DNA of 64,000 bases from Rhyzopertha dominica (taxonomy: Eukaryota > Arthropoda > Insecta > Coleoptera > Bostrichidae). The stretch spans positions 620,001-684,000 of the forward strand of contig QCXZ01000086.1 of the NCBI GenBank assembly GCA_025024175.1. Direction: 5' to 3'. This document shows, piece after piece, positions 36,223 to 47,420 of this stretch (its first letter is position 1; each line of letters opens with the position of its first letter). The notes beneath the pieces are model-generated. The model saw only the letters and a list, made by a program, of their open reading frames with translations, had not been told where the DNA came from and searched no databases. The position numbers and the translations under genes were made by a program.

Positions 36223-36309
36223 CCTAATTCCGAAAGTTTTAGTTTCAGACTTGCCGTAGTTGGAACTTTATTTTCCTTATACATTTGATAAATCACTTTT
36301 TTTATTTTA

Positions 36310-36393
36310 ATTACACATAGGCCCATGCAAATTTCAGAAACATCGGTCGAACAGAATCTGAAATATCCTGCTGGTTCCATACTTTGTAGCGAC
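36310..36393 (+). repeat. Solo end of the 22.9-kb mariner-like transposon family
   Basis: The sequence from TTTTAATTACACATAGGCCC through ATCGGTCGAACAGAA to TTTGTAGCGACC closely matches the right terminal repeat at about 24210-24285, with a 12-base insertion that is also present in the left arm at 22.87 kb. It is fused directly to the truncated start of the IS630-like transposase, so one DNA transposon end has been joined onto another family's coding region. Confidence 0.8.
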
Positions 36394-37066
36394 CTTATTT
36401 GTCTTATTACTTTGTGTAATCATTCGTTATTTTATTGGCAGACTGTTTTAAAGTCGCAGATTTCGTTTGTATAAAAATCAGCGCCACCAAGACCTTGATG
36501 AAGATGATCCATGCAAAAGAACACAATTTTATAAACTTGAGTCCGGCTTCCTTGTGGCGTAAAAATGATTTAGGCTGAAGAAATTCGAGGGACTAAACAC
36601 CTTGACCTGACATTCCCAGATGCGACGCAATCGCTCTTACAATCGTTTCCTTCCCAACGATTACGTTTGCGAAACGGGAAAGTATAATGCGAATCGTAAT
36701 TAAAGTAAAAGGACACGACAGCAACCTCATCTACCCGATGGAGCGGCATTATTTACAGTTCTAGCGAAAATTCCCGGTCGAATTAAACCGGTAAAGGAGC
36801 CTGATGCCGTAATTAATTGATACCGAACAATAAAGTGGCTGGTGGTATGAGAAGGCTATTAATTCACGAGGGATCCCCAAAGAAGACGGCGGACGTTGTT
36901 TTCCATCAGCAGGAAATCCGCAGAGGCGAGCAATCCAGTAGGTGTGCGCAGTGATTGCTACACGTGCACACATGTGCACTATGGCGGACGTCCCTTGAGC
37001 TGTTTGGACAGTGGCTGCCCCAGGATTTCGTCGTGCTTCATGCGGCCTAAATAAGGACACTTTCCG
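36394..37066. other. GC-richer intergenic stretch, no gene supported
   Basis: About 36590-37060 is more GC-rich than the surroundings, with open frames on the minus strand (for example 36761-37060) that have no recognisable domain. It could be regulatory DNA. Confidence 0.35.
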
Positions 37067-37235
37067 AGCGAACCGTTGTAACTAGCGACCAACTGAGGCC
37101 ATTTCGAAATTCAGGAGGTCCAAATCAGTAAGTGTACTTGTATTCAGCTGAATCGGAGACGAAATCCAAGGTCAGCCTTGGATGTTTTGTGATTTTCGAC
37201 AAAAAATAGATTTAGCTCAAAATCGACTCCTTATC
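37067..37235 (-). repeat. Third copy of the 13.9-14.4 kb repeat, inverted
   Basis: Its reverse complement contains GTCGATTTTGAGCTAAA, AAAATCACAAAACATC, GATTTGGACCTCCTGA and GTCGCTAGTTACAACGGTTCG, matching the tandem units at 13898-14399. The middle portion differs, so this is a diverged or recombined copy. Confidence 0.8.
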
Positions 37236-37254
37236 AACAATGAAATGAGTCATT

Positions 37255-37365
37255 AGTGTCCTCGATTTGCAGATGATGTGAAAATCCTAGCAAGATCAAA
37301 GATAAAGTAGCAAAGAGTAATAGGAACAAAGGATTAGAAATAAGTACAGATAAGACAAAGTACAG
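37255..37365 (+). pseudogene. Non-LTR retrotransposon RT fragment with FADD box
   Basis: One frame reads RFADDVKILARSK (catalytic FADD), and after a stop and frame change another reads GLEISTDKTKY. This is the usual palm-to-thumb order in non-LTR reverse transcriptases. Nothing upstream is recognisable. It lies directly next to the inverted repeat copy at 37067-37235. Confidence 0.65.
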
Positions 37366-37369
37366 GGTG

Positions 37370-40300
37370 TATTGAACAGAACGGAAAATGCTTAGGAAAG
37401 AGGTGGTATAGGAGAAAACAGTGGCAAGGTAGTAAAAGTTAATTGGAGCCCACCTAATTCATTTTTTATATTCTACGTTCCGGGGGAGCGCCACTGTGTG
37501 TGACGTATCGGACATGAGCGTCCGATAAAATGCGCTTTCCTATTTGGATGGCAGGCTTCGAACTGCAGGATTTCAGGCGTGAAGCGGAAACCTGCGAAAA
37601 GCCGGACGAACGCAGGGCTGTTAATCACCGCATTACGCCACTTCACCAGCTGAACGACAAAGCTTCCGACGATAACAAACATTTTCACGTGGGCCGATCA
37701 ATGGATACTAGCATTTTACCGATTCGGAACTTTTCAAATATATTCATTCCGCCACGGGCGGACGGAGAAATTCAATAGCTCCATTTCGATTTGCGATGAA
37801 TCTTTACTCAGACGGCACGATTTCATTGCCTTTTCAAAACCTTCAGAGGTGATTATTTGTGATTTGTAGGCGCGCATTTCCCTTTGAACGGAACTGTCAA
37901 TTTGGGAGCTCACCTAGGCGACAGATGCGTCTGTATGTCTCTTTTTATGAAGCTTCCTTTCCAGGACTCCGTATTTTTAATATGCCACTTCATTAGACAT
38001 CGACAGAATAGGATTTTTAATCGATAATTACGGAGCACACCTTGTCATGGAGATATCGAAATGAGAATAGATACCTACAATGCCATGCCCGTTTCTTGCA
38101 GTTGATGATCAGCAAAAATCAGGGATTGTTTACAGCAATTTCCTAGATACCAAAGAAATACGATGATGGTTTACTCAATGCAACATTTTATTTTTTATAC
38201 GCGGCACAGCTCCAAGGTTGCTTTTCCTACAAATTTCTCGACAGCTTTTGTGAACGGGAATATCACACAAGGTAGAAAACTATATCGAACTTCCCTACCA
38301 GACAGGTCCAGGAAACATTTTTGGATACAAAAAAGGTTTTAAAACTATACCAATTGTGAGATGAACTGGATTTTCAATTTATCTTCTGTAGATCCATGAG
38401 CATTTCGCTAGGTCTTCTGAGATGAATTTCTTCTAATTTTATTCGGTTCTTGGCAACTTGCACATATGTACAACTGTAAATATTTTAAAAGACATTTACA
38501 TATATTTTGTTCTGTTGAGCCCTTGCCAAAAAAACGAAACGAATTTAAAGAATTTAAATTAAAAAAAGATATTCGCGGAATTGTAAGTTTTTACTTCATC
38601 TACCTACAAAAAATACTTAAAGATAAGCAACAGCTTAAAGTATATATAAAATAAATAATAATAAATAATAAACGAAAAACCAATAGATGTTAAAAATCTA
38701 CAGATAACATTACTAGTAACAGGTCCACCTTTTAGCAGCGAAAAACGAAATTATGATGACGTTGTCGATGCTCTTTTTTGTATTTGGAAGGGAAATGACA
38801 GATCTTCTTGCTTTATTGTCTATCATATTACTGTCGTAAGTGGTATTTTTTAGTAACACCCACAGAACATTGAAAAAATCTTAGTGTTTTGGAAAATGGA
38901 ACTTTAGTATAATGATCAAATTCACTATCTAATGCCTTGAAACATGTAATTGGGTTTATCATATTAAATAAGAAGTTTTCATTAAACTGTTTACATAACA
39001 CCCAAGGTCAAGTCCTTGCAAACAACCCCTCGTTTTCATAACGCGGGGCTAATAGAAAGCGTCTTAAGGGTTGAGGAATTTTTAACTTCCTTTTATCTCT
39101 TGCCATTTCACGGCCTTGTTTTATATTCCAGCCAGTTAAGTACACACACCTGCACGAACCCTTAAAAGGAGACACCCACTATGATAAAATATTTTACAGT
39201 TAATTAAAAAATGCTGCCACGTGTACAGCAAAAACGAATCAGTGTATTCGAAGCTATAACGTCATCGGCGTCGTCCCACACGTTGATATTTGACAGATTT
39301 CCACCATGTTCGTGAATGCTCCCACAATAGAGGCTAGTGTTATGCGAGCACCTAATAATCTGATATAAGTTTGTATTAACATCGTCTAAAAAGCCACCGT
39401 AATTTGTAAGAGATCTTATTATTTTAATTTTTATATCTTTTTAGTTTAAAACTAGTGGAATAAAAACAACAAATATTTTTGTGTCCTACACCAAAATATT
39501 ATAATTTATTTATTATTAATAATATATATAATGAGGAGGTTTGATTCAAAATATTTAATTATTATAAATAATTAACGTAGAAGTTTTTGAAAACTTTAAA
39601 CCTTTATGTGTATTTAGTGCAAGGCTGAATATGTTCAATATGTTCCACAAAAAGCACTCTCGTTTCTACTGCGTACATTTATAAAAGAAACCAGTTAAAA
39701 ACTTCTGAAACAGTTCCTAAAGGTTTTGTTGTAATTTCAATATAGAAAACATTCAATTAATATTTCTTCTGATGGGGCCACATCTGAATTTAAACAAAGA
39801 TATATGTTGTGGTATTGAATTCGGGTGCCTGAAATGTTAGTGGGGTCTATATGTATTACATAAAACTGATAAATAGAAATTATCGTTCAGTAAACATGTT
39901 TTAGTGATAAATATCACCCCTGTCGCGATGCCTTTATCATCAACCTATAAATGGATGTTATGCATATATTAACATAGAAACTCGAACAGCGACAATACTA
40001 AATATTTCTTGCGACAACGACACATCACCAGATAACGCTACCATAATTTGATATCACAAGTAACGTAACTGATAAGGGCTATACAATATGTATAAAGAGC
40101 TATCCTTGCTTTAGGACGTTGTTTCACAAACAGTAAATAATGCCGATACATTAACCTGGAACAGGATTTCGACAAATTTCGTGTTCTAAAGAGACATGTA
40201 CACAATGTGATAAAAATAGCGTTACCAAATTAATCAATTAATCTGCATTAAAAGAAAGAAATGCGTGTTCATTGTAACTTTGTTTTATGTGAATTATGCA

Positions 40301-42875
40301 TTTATGCTGCAGTGGTGATATGCATTTACAGTACATGATTTAGAGGTGAAGGCCAAGTTAATTATCGAACATTCCCATACGCACCATGAAATTATGGGCT
40401 GTACTAACTAATTTTACTTCTCGCAACAATAATGAAGTGCTATTGTTACAAGGGAATTCAATATCATGTTCACGCACAACGCAGGCATAATTAGTAAACT
40501 AAATAGGTATAAAATTAAAAATTCAGTTATTTTTAAACAACACTTACGTTTTTTTATATCTACGTGATACATATGTATGTATATTGGTAAAAGTGTTGTG
40601 ATGTTGGACCCAAAACATTACATGAGACGTAAATCAAATTGAAATAACCATGTGTGGTGATTTTATAAAAATATATTCAATAATTGCAATGTATTTACTT
40701 TCGAGTATGAATATTAGTATCGCCCAATTAAAGTTTTCAATAAAAAAAGCTAAACCGCAACTATTTTTGTTTATTTAGTGTCATTTTTTTCTGGGTTTAC
40801 AAATAACTTTTGATTGCGACATGCTTTGCTAAGCGTTTAAATCTCGATTATAATTGTGTTGTTAAAGATAATATCAATGAAAACTCACCAAAACTTAATA
40901 CTATTTATTTTTTATTAAAACAGACTGAAAAAAAAGCGTTATAAACTAAATTAATATGCTGTTTATAAAAACGATGATACATGAAAGAAAACAAAAAGAA
41001 ATGAATTCCAAAGTAACATTGGCGCTATATAGGAGAAGTACGTCGGACTATATGTAAATAAGATATTAGTGACGATTTTGTTGGAGAACTTGAATATGCA
41101 AAAGGATCAAAACTGACTGAATTTAACATGAATAAGTACAAAAGTGTGGCAACTCCTTTACCAATGAATTCTATAAAGCGACATGTAAAAACTTGATCAG
41201 TTGTTTAATGTACATTATGCTATGTACTCATAAAGATCTGGTTAGTAAGTATGTAAATGCTGATTGGGAACATGATGAGCTATAACGCGAAGAAGAACAA
41301 AATATATTGACAAAACGTATCATTATACTACAAATCTAATAGGATCACTCTATATATATGAAGACATTTAATTAAAGTCATCTGCTCTCTATGATTTTAT
41401 TTTCTCAGACACTTCTTCGTTGTACACCCTGTAAACCCGGTGTGGTAACCAGTTGTCTGCAAACGTAAGCGGTTGCGCAATTTTGAAGCCGAAACGAGAG
41501 GAGATCGCAAACACGTGCTTTATGCAGCTCTTGAACCTACGCGAATCGTGCTGAACAGATATCGGACTCGTAACCCTCAAACCAAACACACAGCAGGGGC
41601 TAGTTGCGTGGGCAGGAGATCTGCAGCAGCCATCGGCCTGCAGGATTCGGGGTGGTTTGCAGGCCCTCAAAGACTTCATTCATGAAACTCGGTCCCATTC
41701 AGTTTAATTTCGAGGAGGCCAAGCCGCGTATCGCTTTCTCTATCATCGGGGCACGACGCGAGCAGCAACGCAGTGCCGGGCCGAGGCAGATTTTTGGATG
41801 CAGCGAGATCCAATCGTGACGCCCCTAATATACACCCTTCGTAACTTCGTTATTTGACAGGGTAACTTTAATGGAGGCTCAATTTGATGCTCAATCATAA
41901 AATGTTTTCAAATTTACGATATCTATAACGGTTTTTGGGTTATTAAGAAAAAACGAAAAAGTCGTGTTAAAAAATCACTTTTTAAGTAGATACAATTTTG
42001 TTTACGACGTTTCTAAATCAGGTTTATTTTTCGTTCGACGATGTTACACTGATCGACGACATTTAAAGTCAGTACTACACGTTCCATATTTTGACATAAT
42101 TGACATTATGTAAATCTAGGTACTATTCTTCTCAAAAAATACAAAGTAAGTTTCGCTTAATTTCCCAGAAGATTTTTAAACAAAATGCAACCACATAATA
42201 CATTAATCGAGATTGAAAAACTGAATATCGAACAATATCAACAGTCTATACGCCAACGTGTTTTATAATATGTAAATATCAGTTTAATTTTCTAAACGAG
42301 TGTCCCAAAATTATTGGAACACAGAACTGACACTTATTGTAGTCGTCAAAACAAGTCAATTGAACCCTATTAAATAAATAAAACATACTAACATATATCA
42401 TTTGTTACGAGTTGAAAGTGTACTTAGAAAATTAAATTTTTTACGATGTTCGGGAACACGTTATACAAATTTGGCCAAAGGGCAACGCTACTTTCAGTTA
42501 TCAAAGAAACCCAAAGAAATTGTAGAAGAGTTAGAAATTTCCCTCATCCTCTGCTATTTTTTTTTAAATCTACTTAGTGTTGGTTATAACGAAAAGGCTT
42601 ACTTATTATCTTCATTTATCATTCTTGTAAAAAGCCCATATTTCATATGCTTTCGAAGGGAAAACATCTTTTCTCAAACACTGTGGTAATCGATATTCTT
42701 AGTACAGTTTTAATACAATTGTAATACAAAATGTATTTAACAGTGGACATAAAGACAAAGCATGTACAAAATTGAAAAACACATTTCATAAAACATTGTT
42801 TACGTCATTTTGGATTCTGTTCCACAGTTAGATAAATGTTTTCGAAGGAAGCTATCGTTATAAAACACTGACAAA
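37370..42875. other. Long intergenic stretch, no gene supported
   Basis: No recognisable coding region. About 37450-38050 and 41400-41830 are GC-richer islands in an AT-rich background and could be regulatory. About 39170-41350 is very AT-rich. The 95-codon frame at 42402-42689 and the frames at 41389-41819 show no domain. Confidence 0.4.
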
Positions 42876-43900
42876 AATTATTAATCTGACGTTTCGATCA
42901 CGCCTGTAATCTTTGTCAAAGACCTCAAAATATCGGCTGTCATGAGTTCAAACAATGTAAATAGACAGATCACCCCTTGGTGAGGCATCATAGAAACAAC
43001 GGGCCAACCTGATAAAATTTAAACCTAACGACGAAAAAGCAGCTACCTACCTACTAGATATACCCGAACTACTTAATAAAAGAAATCTACATATGTATAA
43101 CCTTGCAAATGTCAACCAAGTAGTAATTTCCTTAAACCCTATTAAAATTATTAGTATTCCTACAAATTTCTACAGCCTCGTTCATTAGATGTTTGTAATA
43201 TTTTTCTCTATGTTTTATCAATGTCGGGAAAATATGAATATTCAGGTAAGGAAAATTTTTCTATCTGTTGCAGCCTAGTAGCACGTATGTGTTTTTTCTT
43301 TCAAACTAAAATATGCTTTCTAAGTATCGCTTTGATTTTTCCGAAAACTCGACTTTAATTTATTTTGTCCTGGCTGAAAATTTACTTGATTTGGATGAGC
43401 ACTTTTGTTAAAAATAATAATAACCATTTCTCGCTAGCGCTGATTTTTTTGTAAAGAACTCGTCCGAGATTCTTTGTGCTCTAGCAAATAACCTTCTTAT
43501 GAGGCAATTTTTGGAGCGGGAGGGTGGTAAGATGTGGCAAGTAAATATCTGTCTGTGTGTTGCTCTTCGGTAAACCTTGTGTCCTAACTGTCCAGTGTTT
43601 GTTCTGTAAATTTGGACATCCAAGAAAGGTAAACTACCATTACTTTCTAATTCCATAGTAAATTTTAGGTCAGGATTTTGACTCTTCAAATGATTTAGAA
43701 ACCTACCTAACTCTTCTATACCGAAGTATCATCTACATACCTATACCAACAATTTGGCTTAAATTGAAAACTGTTGATCGCTACCTTTTCAAAATTTTCC
43801 ATAAACAAATTGGCCACTATAGTTTCCTGTCAAAATCATGGCTTTTCTGTTATTTTTGTGTCCACGCCAACTAACGTTCGTATCACAGTTCTATCAACGA
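42876..43900 (-). pseudogene. Penelope-like retroelement RT, decayed 3' part
   Basis: On the minus strand, reading down from about 43850: TIVANLFMENFEKVAI, then WYRYVDDTS, with the catalytic YVDD at 43728-43739. After a frame break comes the 43408-43689 frame with DLKFTMELESNGSLPFLDVQ and LGHKVYRRATH. This is the conserved order of Penelope-like reverse transcriptases (IANIFM, YVDD, FT.E....LPFLD, VYRK.TH). Farther along the minus strand, coding matches fade. At 42888-42895 the complement reads GAAACGTC, a motif common at Penelope-like ends. Frameshifts and stops make it inactive. Confidence 0.8.
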
Positions 43901-44068
43901 ATTTGAATACACTTGTACTAGGAATAATATAACACGTGTTTGTTTCCTTTGAAGTTTTTACGTGAGCGTGTGCGTGTAAGCGTGAAACTAAGAAGATCCC
44001 AACATCTTAAGTCTGTCTGATTTGTGGATCTCTTGTTAAAAAAAAAATTGTCCTTTGTTCGCCCCCAG

Positions 44069-44182
44069 CAACCGGTGGACGCCCTCGCCAGCGAGCTGGC
44101 CGCTTCCTGGGGCGGTACGGCCGCCGGCGGCGGCACGAGGACCACCACGGCAACGCATTACGCAACGGCAACCGTGTGGTGA
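44069..44182 (+). CDS. Possible terminal coding exon in a sharp GC-rich island (gene unknown)
   Basis: A strong acceptor (TTTGTTCGCCCCCAG, AG at 44067-44068) opens a 37-codon frame, QPVDALASELAASW then Ala/Gly/Thr-rich sequence ending ATVW and TGA at 44180-44182. The island (about 44050-44330) is far more GC-rich than everything around it. The composition would suit the tail of a transcription factor, but that is a guess. Two other plus frames and two minus frames are also open across the island, as expected of GC-rich DNA, so the frame choice is uncertain. No upstream exon was found. Confidence 0.25.
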   Translation, partial: QPVDALASELAASWGGTAAGGGTRTTTATHYATATVW

Positions 44183-45071
44183 CGGCATCCTGCGGGAGAA
44201 GAGTAGGGGTTGCTGTAGGAGGCCGGGGGGCGGCGACTGTGAGGGACGGGAGCGACGAGGTGTTTGCCCAGGAGCAGCTGCCCTGTGCAACCGGCAACCC
44301 CGTTTTCGGAATTAGTCTTGCGCCATCCTGCCCGACATGCAGTCGTAAAATTGCCAACATATCATCTTGTACGTATCAGAGCACTTTGGGACATGGACAC
44401 TGGTAGATGCACTTGATATCATTCAGCGTACCACAGTGCACATTTGTTAGTAGTCTCACAGATATTGTTCACCACGAGTACTATGAAGTTTGTTTGAATT
44501 CACATGAATTAAAATGATTTGTTATTATTGCACTTAAATTTGCACCATAGTTTGTATACTAAATTACTGCACAGTATTGAACGACCGTCGATTTACAAGG
44601 TAAACAGTTGATATGCTTAATTTACCCTCACTGTGATTTAGTGCTTTCTTTCTTATGTTACATGGGGCATGCTTTCAATCTCTGTTTGTATCTGTGTGCA
44701 TTATTTTTTAATGTTCACTAGTTATTGTTTGCACGTCACTGCTTCGGATAGTTATGCATTTATAATGTCTAAATATGCAAAATACAGGGTGTTCACCCTT
44801 TTTTAACCACTGGGCTCTCGGAAATGTCAAGAGATATAAATTCTGTTAAGTGAGACAAGATTTTCCCTACATTCGTGTGAAATTGCTCCATTATTTTTAT
44901 TATTATTCCTTGTAGAAAATAAATACAAAAGCAAACTTTAGATACACTTCAAAAAACCCCATTTCTTTGATAAAGAACTGTACAGGAATTGACCGTTGAT
45001 TGTAGATATTTTTTTTAAATATAATAGGTTTCGGCCTTATAATAGGAATAAAACTCATTTTATCGTATGCC

Positions 45072-45104
45072 AAGCTTTCGGAGATCTTTTGTCTCCTTCT
45101 TCTG
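45072..45104 (-). other. Hammerhead-like hairpin in the left Penelope repeat
   Basis: Minus strand: CAGAAGA (45098-45104), then a hairpin GGAGA ... TCTCC, then GAAAGCTT (45072-45079). The layout copies a hammerhead core: CUGANGA box, stem II, GAAA, minimal stem III, cleavage base. But the second box base is A rather than U, an extra base precedes stem II, and stem I is not evident. The right arm has a mutated mate (box 45899-45905, GAGA instead of GAAA). Confidence 0.35.
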
Positions 45105-45324
45105 GCCCCATAATATTTTATTAAACAACTTCAAATAGAGAAGAATGTACCATATGAAAAGTACTTGCAACAGAAATGGAATTATTCTAAATTGAACAGC
45201 AGCTTTCAATTGGTATACATATATAACACTTATAATTGTAGGTAATATAATTACAAATAATGACAAATATTTTTCACAGAAGGTCTTAGCGACAAAATAA
45301 AAAAAATATTGTTAGAAATAGAAA

Positions 45325-45654
45325 ATGTTCATCATTGTTATTAACCACTTGTTAAAATGTAAAAGTCCTATNNGAAATTTAACAAATATAGTATATTTAT
45401 TAAATTGTAGTAACTGTGAATCAGTATATACTGGTCAAACTGCAAGACACTTAATTGACAGAGTCAAAGAACACAAAAGAGATATTAAAAATAATAAATC
45501 AACCTCTGTAATATTTAATTTTGAACTTGACCATAAATTTAACTTTAACGATTTAACAGTTTTGGATAAAGAAATCAATTTAAAGAAACGTCTTTTTTTA
45601 GAAATGGCCCATATTAATAGACAAAATTTATACCTATCTCCTCCATTTTAAACC
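45325..45654 (+). CDS. GIY-YIG endonuclease domain of a Penelope-like element
   Basis: About 108 codons. The start of the GIY-YIG fold is NIVYLLNCSNCESVYTGQTA, with the two Tyr motifs and the C-x2-C usual in Penelope-like endonucleases; then the Arg helix (LIDRVKEHKRDI); then LDHKFNFNDL; and a C-terminal Glu in FLEMAHI. The enzyme nicks the target DNA during insertion of such elements (family knowledge). The first codons are not a convincing start, so this is probably the C-terminal domain of a lost RT fusion. Stop TAA at 45652-45654. Confidence 0.8.
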
Positions 45655-45999
45655 ATTTTCGTGATCACAACTTCCTAGTACTTTCTCGTCATATCTAGAT
45701 TTGATATTTTAGCAGTCAGTTTTTTTTAATTTTGAAATATATTTGTCATTATTTATAATTATATTTGAAATTACCTACAATTATAAGTGTTATATATACC
45801 AATTCTGCTGTTCAACTTAGGATAATTCCATTTCTGTTGTATTTTTAATATTGTTTATTGTTCCCTATTTGTAGTTGTTTAATAAAATATTATAGGCCCA
45901 GAAGAAGTAGAAAAAAGATCTCCGAGAGCTTGGCATTAGATAAAAGGAATTTTATTCCCATTATAAGGTAGAAAACTATTATATTTAAAAAAAGATGCA

Positions 46000-47195
46000 C
46001 TATTTTTAAAGTTCTATAACCTACAAGATTTTTCTGTACTAACCATTTACTTATATTGACTACGGCTGCCCGTTTATGAGTTATTTAATATATTGTTAAA
46101 AAATTTGACGTTTCCATCATGCTCTCTTGCGCATTAATTAAGGAATTTTGAAAAACTCAATCATGGATAGCTTGAAATTTTTAAACAGTATAATTTTCAA
46201 AATAATATATAGTCACATCAACTTAAGAAAACATAATATGTCAATATGTTTGCGTAAGTCCATGAAATTTGCCATTCAAACATCCTTCAATGCTCCATCT
46301 TGTTGGAACCATGTACCGTAAAAATCTATATCAAATCTGTGTGTGTCCGCTAATGGTAACGTGTCTGTTTTCATCAGACCAAAATCGCTTATGTGTGTTA
46401 AATATTCCGTGTTTTGAAAATATTTGCTTTTTATATCATCGGATGCAAACCATTTACCAATCTAAACTTTGTGTCTATAAGTATTTCAACAATTTAAATA
46501 GCTATCATCAATTTAAAAAGTTTAGCGTTTGAAATCCCGTTTTCCGCCTCTATATTTCTGGTGCGTCAATGATTTACTTCTGCACGTGCTGAAAAGACAA
46601 CTTCTTCCACTTCATTTTGTACTTTTTTAGCTTCAGTTTTATGTGCTCAATCTACCTAATATTTTCAAATATGGTTGTATTCCAAGTTTTGATTAAACCG
46701 AAATAAATCGTAAGAAAAATCATATTTAAGTAATTTTGAGTAATATAAACGTTACGTGATAATCATTATTCTTGCCTATAAACAGTAAAACTTCAAATAA
46801 AACATTGTTATTTTACTGTTTTGTTTACTAATTATAGTGAACTGACGGCTACGATACAAGGTTTTTGAAAATATTAACATATATATTTTTAGAATCTACC
46901 TATTTTACAATCGAATAATTTTTTTAAATACATATAGTAGAGATAATAATAATAATAATACTTTATTATTCAGCAGACAATTAAGTCCAATTACAGGATA
47001 AATACAAAAACAGAAACAGTCAGCAAGATACAGAGTTTTTGAAATAGGAGCACTCTATATATAATATTTTGTTGTACTTGATGATTATATATATAATTCT
47101 AATAAGATATTTCATAGAGATTGCCAAAACAGCCATCGATGGTCGAATGAAAACACTCTTTTAGTAAAACGTTGCAATTTTCAGCGTCGGTTAAC
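46000..47195. other. AT-rich stretch with AAT microsatellite
   Basis: No supported gene. An (ATA)n run lies at about 46945-46961. The 87-codon frame at 46269-46532 has no recognisable features. Confidence 0.45.
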
Positions 47196-47199
47196 CATC

Positions 47200-47420
47200 T
47201 ACCTAAACTCTTTAGATTGCTATCTGTGGAGGCACTAAATTCTAGTGTTTATCGTACTGAAGTAGACACTTTCGAGGAGCTACTCCAGCGAATAGCTTTA
47301 GCGGTAAATTTGACAAGAAGAAATCCAAATGAGATTAGTAAAGCTGTGCAAAGCATACAGCGCAGAGCTCGAATATTTATTCGGCGAAATGACGGCCACA
47401 TTGAAAACTTACTATAAAAG
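47200..47420 (+). pseudogene. Mariner-like transposase, C-terminal fragment
   Basis: The frame contains VYRTEVDTFEELLQRIALAV, then RRNPNEISKAVQSIQRRA, and ends NDGHIENLL before the stop at about 47415. This is the usual tail of insect mariner-like transposases of the DUF4817 group (V-Y-x3-P...EEL..RI, ...R.C....G.H.EHLL). The catalytic domain is absent upstream. Confidence 0.8.

Larger units (their letters stand above)
30461..36316 (-). pseudogene. IS630/Tc1-like transposase split by an LTR retrotransposon (copy B)
   Basis: On the minus strand the coding sequence starts at about 36316 (KKVIYQMYKENKVPTTASLK), stops at 36219, and resumes at 31035 (ISYCEEWFRKYLRS). The gap is exactly the LTR element, and copy A at 12.0 kb has the two halves joined. 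The DDE-type domain follows: NIVYLDETWYD (first acidic residue), SDGWVENGLLL, FETWFQQQLLPG, then LNPIELVW near 30555, which holds the final Glu. The segment between PGSVI and LNPIE, which in this family contains the middle catalytic Asp (DNA.YH), is deleted at about 30560-30590 with a frame change. The N-terminus is also lost: beyond 36316 the sequence becomes an unrelated transposon end. The gene was dead apart from the LTR insertion. Confidence 0.85.
45006..45995 (+). mobile_element. Penelope-like derivative: GIY-YIG ORF between inverted repeats
   Basis: The left arm (about 45006-45280) and right arm (about 45738-45995) are inverted copies of about 250 bp. Landmarks are AAATATAATAGGTTTCGGCC with complement GGTAGAAAACTATTATATTT, GGAATAATT-type runs, and ATAATGACAAATAT with ATATTTGTCATTAT. 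Between them lies only the endonuclease frame; the RT is missing. Penelope-like elements are known for terminal repeats in direct or inverted orientation. Ns lie at 45372-45373. Confidence 0.8.

Noticed and set aside
43918..44406. Several long overlapping open frames on both strands (up to 117 codons)
   Set aside because: They are a by-product of the GC-rich island, where stops are rare; only the frame entered from the splice acceptor is retained, at low confidence.
44784..44800. TACAGGGTGTTCACCC as the left end of another MITE
   Set aside because: No matching inverted end was found downstream within a plausible distance.
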